From Singulisphaera sp. GP187 (GTDB lineage Bacteria; Planctomycetota; Phycisphaerae; Phycisphaerales; SM1A02), in NCBI GenBank assembly GCA_945888705.1, contig CAMDAQ010000009.1:1-39905 (forward strand): 39,905 nucleotides of DNA. The letters are read 5' to 3'. The position numbers were made by a program, and so were the translations under genes. Positions 23,948 through 32,332 of this stretch are shown here, one piece after another. Within the stretch, counting starts at the first letter, position 1, and each line of letters begins with the position of its first letter. The notes beneath the pieces were generated by a model, which saw only the letters and a program-made list of their open reading frames with translations, was not told where the DNA came from and did no database searches.

Positions 23948-25012
23948 ATGCGGATCGCTGTGGTCGGTGGAGGCATCAACGGTGTCATGTGCGCGGCGTC
24001 CCTCGGGAATGCCGGCCACGACGTGGTGTTGCTGGAGCGCTCGACCCTGATGTCGGCTACGTCGTCCGCGTCGACCAAGCTTCTTCATGGCGGTTTGCGG
24101 TACCTGGAACATGGTTCCTTTCGACTCGTCCGGGAGGCGCTTCACGAGCGCCGTTGGTGGCTCGATCAGGCGCCCCAGTTCTGCCATCCGCTGCAGTTGC
24201 TGCTGCCGGTCTGGCGGGGCCAAGGTCGTTCGCGGCACCTGATTCGCGCGGGCCTCTGGATGTACGACCTGTTGGCTGGCTCGGCGAGGCTCCAGCCGCA
24301 TCGGTGGCTGGATCGATCCGAGGCGTTGGCGGTCCTCCCGGGGCTTCGAGCCGACGGCCTCGTCGGAGCCTTTTCGTTCTGGGATGGGCAGATGGATGAC
24401 CTGGCCCTGGGGCTGTGGGCGGCGGAACGCGCGCGAAGTCTCGGCGTGAGCATTCACGAGCACACATCGGTGGACCGCGTGACCACGGATGGTGTCCTTG
24501 AAGGGCCTGGCCTCCACGAGCGGTACGACCGCATCGTGAACTGCGCGGGCCCTTGGGCAGAGGACCTCTTGCGACGCAGTGGTCTGACGCCGCGCCACAC
24601 GCTCGATCTGGTGAGGGGCAGTCATCTGGTGGTGGATCGGCCGCTCGGCACGGGCGTGCTGGCCCAGGTTCCAGGCGGATCGCGCATCGCGTTCGTGCTG
24701 CCGTGGAAGGGGAAATCGTTGGTGGGGACGACCGAGATCCGACAGGGGCTTGGCGATCCCATAACCTGTTCCGACGACGAGCGGTCGTACCTCCGCCAGT
24801 TCCATGACTCGGTCATGGAGCAGTCGTTGCGCGAGGAGGAGGTGGCGTCGACCTTCGCGGGTGTCCGGCCGTTGATCAGGAGCTCGGAGGACCCCGGTCG
24901 CGCCACGCGCGAGTACGCACTGGAGCGGCATGGTGCCCTCCTCACGGTCTTTGGCGGCAAGTGGACGACCGCACGAGCCCTTGGTGAGTTGGTTGCGTCG
25001 AGGGTCGCTTGA
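23948..25012 (+). CDS. Short GlpD-like FAD-dependent glycerol-3-phosphate dehydrogenase homologue
   Basis: The 354-residue flavoprotein begins with the FAD-binding dinucleotide fold (IAVVGGGINGVMCAASLG, VLLERS) and carries the GlpD-typical TSSASTKLLHGGLRYLEHGSFRLVREAL in two adjoining pieces. A second cofactor stretch near the end reads LLTVFGGKWTTARALG. Full-length GlpD/GlpA proteins are about 500 or more residues and have a C-terminal helical domain; here the chain stops after the DAO domain. It may be a minimal dehydrogenase of glycerol-3-phosphate or of a related hydroxy acid. It lies inside the polysaccharide locus with its own -10-like box, divergent from wbpB, so a role in making a glycerol-phosphate or related substituent is possible but unproven. 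Confidence 0.85.
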   Translation: MRIAVVGGGINGVMCAASLGNAGHDVVLLERSTLMSATSSASTKLLHGGLRYLEHGSFRLVREALHERRWWLDQAPQFCHPLQLLLPVWRGQGRSRHLIRAGLWMYDLLAGSARLQPHRWLDRSEALAVLPGLRADGLVGAFSFWDGQMDDLALGLWAAERARSLGVSIHEHTSVDRVTTDGVLEGPGLHERYDRIVNCAGPWAEDLLRRSGLTPRHTLDLVRGSHLVVDRPLGTGVLAQVPGGSRIAFVLPWKGKSLVGTTEIRQGLGDPITCSDDERSYLRQFHDSVMEQSLREEEVASTFAGVRPLIRSSEDPGRATREYALERHGALLTVFGGKWTTARALGELVASRVA

Positions 25013-25035
25013 GCCGACCGACTCGCAGCGCCTCG

Positions 25036-25063
25036 TTGACAGGTGTGCAGAGCGCGTCATACT
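25036..25063 (+). promoter_or_regulatory. Sigma-70-like promoter giving a leaderless methyltransferase mRNA
   Basis: A perfect TTGACA is followed by 16 nt and CATACT. The expected transcription start is 7 nt later, at or next to the ATG at 25071. No ribosome-binding site is present. Confidence 0.75.
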
Positions 25064-25070
25064 CCGACAC

Positions 25071-25937
25071 ATGAGTCAAGCGACGTCAGAGCCGGCTGGG
25101 GTTGAGCGCGTCCCGTGTCCGCTGTGCAAGGGTTTGCAGGATGAGCCCTGGGCCGAGGAGAATGGCTTTCACTGCGTCCGTTGCCGCGGCTGTGGGCTGT
25201 TGTTCGTGAATCCGAGGCCTCGCGCGGAGAGCATCGACCAGGGCGTGCAGCTCGGCGTGCACACCGTTGAATCAACGGCCCTCCACGTCGTCGGCGCACG
25301 GTCAGCATGGAAGATACCGATGTTCAAGAAGGTATTGTCAGATATGTTTCCAGAGTTCAGCCAAGGCGATCGTCCTGTTCGATGGCTCGATGTCGGCGCT
25401 GGTTTCGGTGAACTCTTGGAGAGCCTCAAGGATGTGGTGCCGGCGGGCAGCGTCTGCGAGGGTATCGAACCCATGATTCCCAAGGCAGAGGACTGCCGCC
25501 GCCGGGGGCTCGCCGTCCGCACGAGCTATCTCGCCGATGTGAAGGAGCGGTACGACATCGTGTCCATCATCGATGTCTTCTCCCATGTGCCTGACTTCGC
25601 GGCCTTTCTTGCGGAGATTAAGGGTGTTCTCCACTCTCGCGGCGAGGTCTTCATCAAGACCGGCAACGGAGCCGACATCGGCCCGCGCGGCGTGCTGCCG
25701 GATCCGCTGACGCTACCGGATCACCTGGTCTTCGGGGGGCGTGAGCATCTCAGGCGATTCCTCGACGAAGCGGGATTCGACATGGTGAGCATGTCTGCGC
25801 ACCGGATGGATGGATTCAGGCATACGGTCCGCAACGTGGTCAAGAAGCTCGTCGGAAAGCCGGTGTGCCTGGGCCTTCCCTACACGTCGCCCGCGCGCGT
25901 GCTGTACATCCGCGCGCGGTTGCGGGCAGCCAGCTGA
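25071..25937 (+). CDS. Class I SAM-dependent methyltransferase with N-terminal zinc-knuckle
   Basis: The 288-residue protein starts at the ATG at 25071 next to a strong promoter; the track's 24930 start lies inside the previous gene. An N-terminal CPLCKG and CVRCRGCGLLFVNPRP form a four-to-five cysteine zinc-binding motif typical of the C-methyltransferase-like proteins of sugar loci. The SAM-binding motif I is WLDVGAGFGELLESL, followed by VSIIDVFSHVPDFAAFL and an acidic second motif. Family members methylate sugars or act on surface glycans. No dedicated substrate is visible in the cluster, so it may add an O-methyl group to the repeat unit or to its non-reducing end. Confidence 0.85.
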   Translation: MSQATSEPAGVERVPCPLCKGLQDEPWAEENGFHCVRCRGCGLLFVNPRPRAESIDQGVQLGVHTVESTALHVVGARSAWKIPMFKKVLSDMFPEFSQGDRPVRWLDVGAGFGELLESLKDVVPAGSVCEGIEPMIPKAEDCRRRGLAVRTSYLADVKERYDIVSIIDVFSHVPDFAAFLAEIKGVLHSRGEVFIKTGNGADIGPRGVLPDPLTLPDHLVFGGREHLRRFLDEAGFDMVSMSAHRMDGFRHTVRNVVKKLVGKPVCLGLPYTSPARVLYIRARLRAAS

Positions 25938-25974
25938 CGCGTCCTCCCGCTGCAAAGGCGGCAGGTACCGACGC

Positions 25975-25980
25975 TACACT
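25975..25980 (+). promoter_or_regulatory. -10-like box of the capEFG operon
   Basis: TACACT lies about 94 nt before the capE start. A -35 is not clear. It would give a leader of about 87 nt that contains the hairpin at 26011-26029. Confidence 0.35.
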
Positions 25981-26010
25981 CCCGGGCGAGGTCGGTCGGC
26001 GGTGGGCCGG

Positions 26011-26029
26011 CGGACTCCTGTGGGGTCCG
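26011..26029 (+). other. Leader hairpin before capE
   Basis: CGGACTCC and GGGGTCCG form an 8-bp stem (one T-G pair) around TGT, 45 nt before the ATG. It may be a leader structure or a terminator of the methyltransferase gene; no GCGTT word follows it. Confidence 0.4.
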
Positions 26030-26073
26030 GCTCCGGGCCACGCAGCAACGCGTCACCCACAGGTAACCCCTCC

Positions 26074-27108
26074 ATGCTCACTGGCAGAACCCTCCTCGTC
26101 ACGGGCGGCACGGGCTCGTTCGGCAATGCCGTCCTCCGCCGCTTCCTGAAGACCGACGTCGGCGAGATCCGGATCTTCAGCCGCGACGAGAAGAAGCAGG
26201 ACGACTGCCGCAAGCGGTACTCCAGCAACAAGCTGAAGTTCTACCTCGGCGATGTCCGCGATCCTTCGAGCGTCATGAACGTGATGCGCGGCGTGGACTA
26301 CGTCTTCAGCGCCGCTGCGCTCAAGCAGGTCCCCAGTTGCGAGTTCTTCCCGCTTGAGGCGGTGAAGACCAACGTCCTCGGCATGGAGAACGTGCTCGAG
26401 GCAGCGCTGACCTGCGGGGTGCGCCGCGTGGTCTGCCTGAGCACCGACAAGGCGGTCTACCCCATCAACGCCATGGGCCTGTCCAAGGCCATGATGGAGA
26501 AGGTCATGGTCGCGAAGGCCCGCAACAACGCCGACGACCGCCAGGTCTTCTGCGGCACGCGCTACGGGAACGTGATGGCCAGCCGTGGCTCCGTGATCCC
26601 GCTGTTCGTGAAGCAGGTGCTCGCGGGCCAGCCGATGACGATCACGGACCCATCGATGACTCGCTTCATGATGACCCTCGACGATGCCGTCGATCTGGTC
26701 ATGTTCGCCTTCGACAAGGGTCGCAACGGCGACATCTTCGTGCAGAAAGCCCCTGCAGCCACGATCCATACGCTGGCCAAGGCCATCGCCGAGCTGCTCG
26801 GCCGCCCGGACCACCCGATCAACGTTATCGGCACCCGCCACGGCGAGAAGGTGTACGAGGTGCTCTGCAGCCGTGAAGAGATGGCCAGCGCCGAGGACTT
26901 GGGCGACTTCTACCGCGTCCGTCCCGACATGCGCGACCTGAACTACGGCAAGTTCTTCGAGGAAGGCACGCCGCGGATCACCGAGGCAGGGGACTACAAC
27001 TCCCACAACACGACGCGTCTGGACGTGGAAGGCATGAAGCAGCTGCTGATGAAGCTCGAGTTCATCCGCGAGCTCCTGGCCGGCCGACAGCCGGAACTGG
27101 TGGACTGA
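26074..27108 (+). CDS. capE: UDP-GlcNAc 4,6-dehydratase/5-epimerase (CapE/FnlA/WbjB-like)
   Basis: The start is the ATG at 26074 (344 residues); the track's 25810 start runs through the previous gene. GGTGSFGNAVL is the NAD-binding motif, DVRDPSS and FSAAALKQVP follow, and the active-site region reads STDKAVYPINAMGLSKAMMEK, where the usual SDR Tyr is replaced by Met as in CapE. The enzyme converts UDP-GlcNAc to a 4-keto-6-deoxy-L-talose or L-arabino-hexulose intermediate on the way to UDP-L-FucNAc. The gene is followed by capF- and capG-like genes, which fixes the pathway. It is not WbpM, which is twice as long with membrane segments. Confidence 0.9.
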   Translation: MLTGRTLLVTGGTGSFGNAVLRRFLKTDVGEIRIFSRDEKKQDDCRKRYSSNKLKFYLGDVRDPSSVMNVMRGVDYVFSAAALKQVPSCEFFPLEAVKTNVLGMENVLEAALTCGVRRVVCLSTDKAVYPINAMGLSKAMMEKVMVAKARNNADDRQVFCGTRYGNVMASRGSVIPLFVKQVLAGQPMTITDPSMTRFMMTLDDAVDLVMFAFDKGRNGDIFVQKAPAATIHTLAKAIAELLGRPDHPINVIGTRHGEKVYEVLCSREEMASAEDLGDFYRVRPDMRDLNYGKFFEEGTPRITEAGDYNSHNTTRLDVEGMKQLLMKLEFIRELLAGRQPELVD

Positions 27109-27111
27109 GCC

Positions 27112-28224
27112 ATGCGGATTGCGGTCACGGGAAGCCGGGGCTTCATCGGCGCGAACCTGGTGACACGGCTGCGCGAGCGGCCCGCGACCGATGTCGTCGA
27201 GATCCACCGCGGCGACGAGACTCCATCGTTGGATGGTGTGGACGCCGTGGTGCACCTCGCCGGGGTCAACCGGCCGCCCGATCCGAGCGGTTTCGTGCAG
27301 GGAAACGCGGAGCTCACGGCCCGCCTGGCCCGTTCGCTCCAGGCGATCGGGCGCCCAGTCCCGTTGGTCCTGTCGTCATCGACGCAGGCCGCGCTCGACA
27401 ATCCCTACGGTGCGAGCAAGCGGGCCGCCGAGCAGGCCCTGCAGGACTATGCACGGGCCTCCGGCGCCGACGTGCGCATCTACCGCCTCACGAACGTGTT
27501 CGGGAAGTGGGCGAGGCCGAACTACAACTCGGCGGTCGCGACTTTCTGCCACAACACGGTGCACGGCATCCCCATCACGGTGCACGATCCGTCCGCACCG
27601 CTGCGGCTGGTCTACATCGATGACGTGTGCGAAGCCTTCCTGCGGGACATCGATGACTTCGCGGCCGATGTTCGTGCCGACGGCGGGTTCCGCGAGGCGG
27701 GGCCCGTGCACGAGACGACCGTCGGCGAGGTGGCCGCGATGATCTCCGGCTTCCCGCGCTCGCGGAGCGAGGCGACCGTGGATCGGGTCGGTGCCGGGCT
27801 CTGCCGCGCGCTCTACGCGACGTACCTCAGCCACATCCCGCCGACCGACTTCGCGTATCGCCCCGTGCGCCATGTCGATCCGCGCGGCGAGTTCGCCGAG
27901 ATCGTCCGCTCGGCGGACTCCGGCCAGGTGTCGTACTTCACGGCTCACCCGGGCGTGACACGTGGCGGCCACTACCACCACACCAAGAACGAGAAGTTCC
28001 TGGTGCTTCGAGGCCAGGCGCGGTTCCGGTTCCGCGACATGCGCACCGGCGCGACGCATGAGGTGGACGTATCCGGTTCGGACCCGACGGTCGTCGAGAC
28101 GGTCCCCGGCTGGGCGCATGACATCACCAACATCGGTGACGGCGAGATGCTCGTGATGCTCTGGGCCAACGAAGCCTTCGATCGCGAGCGCCCCGACACC
28201 ATCGCAACGAGGCTTGGATCATGA
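27112..28224 (+). CDS. capF: UDP-2-acetamido-2,6-dideoxy-hexulose C3-epimerase/reductase (CapF/FnlB-like)
   Basis: A 370-residue two-domain protein starting 4 nt after capE. The N-terminal SDR domain (about 1-240) opens with [15 protein letters not shown] and has the active-site [12 protein letters not shown]. The C-terminal cupin domain (about 250-370) contains the metal-binding [15 protein letters not shown]. This combination is specific to CapF, in which the cupin does C3 epimerisation and the SDR part reduces C4 with NADPH. The stop overlaps capG by ATGA. Confidence 0.92.
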   Translation: MRIAVTGSRGFIGANLVTRLRERPATDVVEIHRGDETPSLDGVDAVVHLAGVNRPPDPSGFVQGNAELTARLARSLQAIGRPVPLVLSSSTQAALDNPYGASKRAAEQALQDYARASGADVRIYRLTNVFGKWARPNYNSAVATFCHNTVHGIPITVHDPSAPLRLVYIDDVCEAFLRDIDDFAADVRADGGFREAGPVHETTVGEVAAMISGFPRSRSEATVDRVGAGLCRALYATYLSHIPPTDFAYRPVRHVDPRGEFAEIVRSADSGQVSYFTAHPGVTRGGHYHHTKNEKFLVLRGQARFRFRDMRTGATHEVDVSGSDPTVVETVPGWAHDITNIGDGEMLVMLWANEAFDRERPDTIATRLGS

Positions 28225-29357
28225 GCAATCGACTCAAGGTGATGACGATCGTGGGCACCCGGCCGGAGATCATCCGGCTCTCCCGCGTGATAGCACGGCT
28301 CGATGAGCACTGCGACCACACGATCGTCCACACCGGGCAGAACTACGACTACGAGCTGAACCAGATCTTCTTCGAGGACCTTGGCATCCGGGCTCCGGAC
28401 CGATTCCTCGAGGCCGCCGGGGGCAATGCCGCCGAGACCATCGGCCGGATCATCATCGCCGCCGATGCGGTCATGGCCGAGCTGAAGCCCGATGCCGTGC
28501 TGGTCCTTGGCGACACGAACAGCTGCCTCGCCCTGCTGCCGGCCAAGCGCCGCAAGATCCCGACCTTCCACATGGAGGCGGGCAACCGCTGCTTCGACCA
28601 GCGCGTTCCCGAGGAGATCAACCGGCGGATCGTCGACCACATGGCCGACATCAACCTCACGTACAGCGACATCGCCCGCGAGTACCTGCTGCGCGAGGGA
28701 TTGCCTGCCGACATGGTCATCAAGACCGGCAGCCCGATGTGCGAGGTGCTGGCGCACTATGCCCCCAGGATCGAGGCCTCGGACGCGCTGGCCCGGCTCG
28801 GCCTTGTCGAGGGCTCGTACTTCGTCGTGAGCGCGCACCGCGAGGAGAACATCGATGCCGAGGCGAACTTCACCCGGCTTGTCCGGATCCTGAATGCCGT
28901 GGCCGAGCGGTTCGGGCAGCCCGTGATCGTGTCCACGCATCCACGGACGCGCAAGCGCGCCGAGTCCTCCGGCGCGACCTTCCACCCCGGCGTCCAGCTG
29001 CTGAAGCCGCTGGGATTCTCCGACTATGTGCATCTCCAGTCTCGGGCGCGCGCGGTGCTGTCCGACAGCGGAACGATCACGGAAGAGTCCTCGATCCTGA
29101 ACTTCCCGGCGCTGAACATCCGCGAGGCGCATGAACGGCCCGAGGGGATGGAGGAGGCATCGGTGATCATGACGGGCCTCAACGAGGACCGGGTGCTGCA
29201 GGGGCTCGACGTGCTGGCATCGCAGCCACGCGGCAGCCGGCGCCTGCTCAGGCCGGTTGCCGACTACTCGATGCCCAACGTCTCCGACAAGGTGCTCCGC
29301 ATCATCCTGAGCTACACCGACTACGTGCGCCGCGTGGTCTGGCGCCAGTACGCCTGA
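28221..29357 (+). CDS. capG: UDP-N-acetylhexosamine 2-epimerase, L-FucNAc-type (CapG/FnlC-like)
   Basis: The 378-residue non-hydrolysing UDP-sugar 2-epimerase has the family start [17 protein letters not shown], then [35 protein letters not shown] and [13 protein letters not shown]. FnlC/CapG turn UDP-2-acetamido-2,6-dideoxy-L-talose into UDP-L-FucNAc; WbpI, of the same family, epimerises the diacetamido-uronate. Position in a capE-capF-capG unit with ATGA coupling favours CapG. No separate WbpI candidate exists in the window, so either the uronate stays in the gluco form or this enzyme or one elsewhere does both. The glycosyltransferase gene follows by 22 nt. Confidence 0.88.
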   Translation: MSNRLKVMTIVGTRPEIIRLSRVIARLDEHCDHTIVHTGQNYDYELNQIFFEDLGIRAPDRFLEAAGGNAAETIGRIIIAADAVMAELKPDAVLVLGDTNSCLALLPAKRRKIPTFHMEAGNRCFDQRVPEEINRRIVDHMADINLTYSDIAREYLLREGLPADMVIKTGSPMCEVLAHYAPRIEASDALARLGLVEGSYFVVSAHREENIDAEANFTRLVRILNAVAERFGQPVIVSTHPRTRKRAESSGATFHPGVQLLKPLGFSDYVHLQSRARAVLSDSGTITEESSILNFPALNIREAHERPEGMEEASVIMTGLNEDRVLQGLDVLASQPRGSRRLLRPVADYSMPNVSDKVLRIILSYTDYVRRVVWRQYA

Positions 29358-29379
29358 CGCGGCCGCAGGACCCACGACG

Positions 29380-31803
29380 ATGCGGATCGCGATCATCGCG
29401 GATACCTACCCGCCGCTCCGGATGAGCGGAGCGGTGCAGATGCGGGACCTGGTCCGCGCCTTCGCGGATGAGGGCCACGAGCCCACGGTGATCGTTCCGA
29501 CCACCGGTCTCGATCGCCCGTGGGCCATCGAGTGCGACGGCCGCATCACCGTGCTGCGCGTGCGGACGCTCCTGACCAAGGACGTCGGCCACGTCCGCCG
29601 GGTGATCGCGGAGATGCTGCTGCCGTTCATCCTGCTGCGGGCGGTGACGGCCAGCGGGCTCCGCTCGGTCCGTTGGGATGGCGTGGTGTGGTACGCACCC
29701 ACGATCTTCCTCGGGCCGCTCGTCCGGCGGCTGCGCCGCGAGAGCGGCTGCCGGAGCTACCTGATCCTGCGTGACATCTTCCCCGAGTGGGCCGTGGACA
29801 TGGGGATCATGCGAAGGGGCCTGGCCTACCGCTTCTTCAAGTGGGTGGAGCGACGGCAGTACGAGGTGGCCGACACGATCGGCGTGCAGACGCAGGCGAA
29901 CATGCCGTACATGGCCGGTTGGGCCGCCCAGCCGGGACGTGACCTCGAGGTGCTCCAGAACTGGCTGAGCCCCGCGCCGATCCGGCCGTGCCGCATCGAC
30001 CTCTCGGCGACCCGCCTCGCGGGCAGGAAGGTGCTGGTCTACGCGGGCAACATGGGTGTGGCCCAGGGCATGGACGTGTTCATCGACCTCGCGGCACGCA
30101 TGCGTGCGCGTGCCGACGTGGGGTTCCTCTTCGTCGGCCGCGGCAGCGATGCTGCGCGCTTTGCCGAGGCAGCGGAACGCCAGGGGCTCGACAACGTCGT
30201 GTTCAGCGACGAGATCGAGCCGACCGAGATCCCGGGCTTGCTTTGCCAGTGCCACGCTGGCATCGTGGCGCTCGATCCACGCCACAAGAGCCACAACATC
30301 CCGGGCAAGTTCCTGACGTACATGCAGGCCGGCATGCCGGTGCTCGCACGAATCAATCCCGGCAATGACCTGGAGCAGCTCATCAACGCCGAGCGCCTCG
30401 GTGCCGTCTGCACCGGAGGCGGAGTGGATGAGCTGCAGCAGTGCCTTGAGCGCCTGCTCGATGACCCGTCGCTCGTCGACGGTGTCCGCGAACGGGCCCT
30501 CGCCGTGTCGGAGCGGCTCTTCTCATCCACGGCAGCGGTACGCCAGATCGTTGCCGCGCTCCGCTCGGCCGCACGCGACCCTCGCCAGATGTCCGTGCTG
30601 CTGCTCAACCAGGCCTACTGGCCCGATGTGGTGGCGACCGCCCAGCACGCCGATGACCTGGCGCGATCGCTGGTGGCCCGTGGGGATGTGGTGACCGCCG
30701 TCGCCAGCCGCGCGATCTACGGCGAGAAGGGCTCCGCGCTCAAGCGGCGCGACAGCCACGGCGGCGTGGCGATCCACCGCGTGGGCATGCAGCTCTTCGG
30801 CAAGCAGGGGATCACGCCGCGGGCCTTCGACTTCGCCTTGTTCTATGCCGCCGCCGCGCTGCGCTGCCTCACGCTCAAGCGCCATGACGTGGTGGTCTGC
30901 TTCACGACGCCGCCCTTCATTGCGCTGGTGGGCGTGCTCCTGCGCCTGGTGAAGGGCACGAAGGTCGTCTACTGGACGATGGACCTGTATCCCGATGTCG
31001 CCGGCGCGGCGGGGCTGATGCGGCGGGAGGGGATCCTCTGGCGCGCGCTCCAGTCGATCGATCGCTTCTGCCTGCGGCACAGTGACCGCGTCGTGGTGCT
31101 GGGCGACTGCATGCGCGAGGTCGTCGTGCGCAAGGGCGCCGATCCGTCGCGCGTCTCGGTGATCCCGGTCTGGAGCGGCGCAGAGACATTCCCATCCCGC
31201 GCCCGCACCGACAATCCGCTCCGCAATGCCTGGGGCCTCGGTGACCGCTTCACGATCCTCTACACCGGCAACTTCGGGATCGGCCACGACATGGAAGCGA
31301 TCGCCGGTGCCGTCGAGGCCCTCAAGGACGATGACCGCATCCGCTGGCTCTTCATCGGCGAGGGCAAGGCCAAGCCCAAACTCGAGCGACGCATTGCAGC
31401 GTGCGGTGCGCGCAACGTGGTGCTCGCCGGCTACCAGCCGCGTGAACAGCTCGCGGATGTGCTCGATGCTGGCGATGCCCACCTCGTCTCGCTGCTGCCC
31501 GGCTGGCAGGGGCTGCTGCTTCCGAGCAAGTTCTTCAGCGTCCTGGCGGCTGGCAAGCCTGTGCTCTGGGTCGGGCCAGATGGCACCGAGTGCGGATCCA
31601 TCCTGCGCGAACATGCCTGCGGCTTCGAGGTGCAACCTGGCGATGCAGGCGCCCTGACCGATCGCATCCGCTGGTTGCTCGAGCATCCGGATCAGGCGCA
31701 CGCGATGGGTGAACGCGGACAGCGCGCCTACCGCGAGCGCTACTGCTCGGCCGAGGCCTGCAAGCAGTGGCACCGCGTGCTCGGCGACGTGGTCGGTCGT
31801 TGA
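29380..31803 (+). CDS. Tandem GT4-GT4 fusion glycosyltransferase (WbuB-like N-half)
   Basis: The 807-residue protein contains two complete GT-B enzymes. The first (about 1-400) is WbuB-like: DTYPPLRMSGAVQMRDLVRAF, RDIFPEWAVDMGIM, VLVYAGNMGVAQGM and the donor site SHNIPGKFLTYMQAGMP. The second (about 404-807) repeats the layout: LLNQAYWPDVVATAQHADDL, YWTMDLYPDVAGAAGLM, ILYTGNFGIGHDMEAI and LLPSKFFSVLAAGKPV. They are joined at about residue 404, where an in-frame ATG (30589) marks a possible former start. WbuB proteins act next to fnlABC and transfer L-FucNAc, so the first half may use the product of the genes just upstream. The second half may add the next sugar. No stop interrupts the joint. 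Confidence 0.88.
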   Translation: MRIAIIADTYPPLRMSGAVQMRDLVRAFADEGHEPTVIVPTTGLDRPWAIECDGRITVLRVRTLLTKDVGHVRRVIAEMLLPFILLRAVTASGLRSVRWDGVVWYAPTIFLGPLVRRLRRESGCRSYLILRDIFPEWAVDMGIMRRGLAYRFFKWVERRQYEVADTIGVQTQANMPYMAGWAAQPGRDLEVLQNWLSPAPIRPCRIDLSATRLAGRKVLVYAGNMGVAQGMDVFIDLAARMRARADVGFLFVGRGSDAARFAEAAERQGLDNVVFSDEIEPTEIPGLLCQCHAGIVALDPRHKSHNIPGKFLTYMQAGMPVLARINPGNDLEQLINAERLGAVCTGGGVDELQQCLERLLDDPSLVDGVRERALAVSERLFSSTAAVRQIVAALRSAARDPRQMSVLLLNQAYWPDVVATAQHADDLARSLVARGDVVTAVASRAIYGEKGSALKRRDSHGGVAIHRVGMQLFGKQGITPRAFDFALFYAAAALRCLTLKRHDVVVCFTTPPFIALVGVLLRLVKGTKVVYWTMDLYPDVAGAAGLMRREGILWRALQSIDRFCLRHSDRVVVLGDCMREVVVRKGADPSRVSVIPVWSGAETFPSRARTDNPLRNAWGLGDRFTILYTGNFGIGHDMEAIAGAVEALKDDDRIRWLFIGEGKAKPKLERRIAACGARNVVLAGYQPREQLADVLDAGDAHLVSLLPGWQGLLLPSKFFSVLAAGKPVLWVGPDGTECGSILREHACGFEVQPGDAGALTDRIRWLLEHPDQAHAMGERGQRAYRERYCSAEACKQWHRVLGDVVGR

Positions 31804-31824
31804 GACCGTGGCGGGGGCGGGCCA

Positions 31825-32235
31825 TCACCTCGCGTATACGAACTCGACGCCGGCATCAATCGTTTCCCGCAGGCTCTTGTGGACCGGGCACGTGTGGGCG
31901 GCCTGCTCCAACTTGGCTCGGTGCGGATGGTCGGCGGCGATCGGCAGCGTGATGACGGTGCGAAGGGACGCGATGCGCCGCGGGGCATCGGTCGACATGA
32001 CCTTGTGCGTGGTCGCCGTCATGCCACGGAGATCGATTGCCTCGCGATCCGCCACGATGCCCATGATGGTCATCATGCAGGCCGGCAGCGCAGCGGCGAG
32101 CAGGTCGGTCGGAGAGAAACTCTCGCCTTTGCCGTGGTTGTCGATGGGAGCATCCGTCAGGAGCGTGGTTCCTGACGGGCCGTGCCGGGCGCTGCAGCGA
32201 AGTTCTCCCTCGTACCGGACCGTGATCTCGACCAT
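31825..32235 (-). CDS. OsmC-family peroxiredoxin-like protein
   Basis: The start is the ATG at 32235, preceded by a GAGGAGG site 8 nt upstream; the track's TTG start lies upstream of that site. The 136-residue product has the OsmC fold with both reactive cysteines, in ALPACMMTIMG and AHTCPVHKSL. OsmC/Ohr proteins reduce organic hydroperoxides with thiols in the cytoplasm. The glutamate-rich stretch GKGESFSPTDLLAAAL is typical. It converges on the fused glycosyltransferase with a 21-nt gap and is divergent from the protease gene, with overlapping promoter areas. Confidence 0.92.
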   Translation of the reverse strand: MVEITVRYEGELRCSARHGPSGTTLLTDAPIDNHGKGESFSPTDLLAAALPACMMTIMGIVADREAIDLRGMTATTHKVMSTDAPRRIASLRTVITLPIAADHPHRAKLEQAAHTCPVHKSLRETIDAGVEFVYAR

Positions 32236-32256
32236 GAGCGTGGCCTCCTCTGCCAA

Positions 32257-32262
32257 AGGCTA
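32257..32262 (-). promoter_or_regulatory. -10-like box of the OsmC gene
   Basis: TAGCCT on the minus strand lies 21 nt before the ATG, with the GAGGAGG site in between. The same CGCTAGCCTT word appears before the SulP gene. Confidence 0.45.
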
Positions 32263-32283
32263 GCGCGACGGCTCCGGATTGGT

Positions 32284-32312
32284 TTGGTGCTGACCCGCCC
32301 GTCCACTAGGTT
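32284..32312 (+). promoter_or_regulatory. Promoter of the protease gene
   Basis: TTGGTG, a 17-nt spacer and TAGGTT lie 20 nt before the ATG at 32333, with a GGAG site between. It faces the OsmC promoter. Confidence 0.5.
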
Positions 32313-32332
32313 GCACGTCGGAGACCATCCCC

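Noticed and set aside
22785-24050. 421-residue plus-strand ORF
   Set aside because: Antisense to wbpB, which matches the Gfo/Idh/MocA family throughout.
28221-29357. WbpI-type epimerase of the diacetamido-uronate
   Set aside because: Possible by family, but gene order capE-capF-capG with start-stop overlap favours the L-FucNAc epimerase.
27972-29396. 474-residue minus-strand ORF
   Set aside because: Antisense to capF and capG, which have clear motifs; its composition is that of a shadow frame.
30523-31773. 416-residue minus-strand ORF
   Set aside because: Antisense to the second GT4 half; no recognisable domain.
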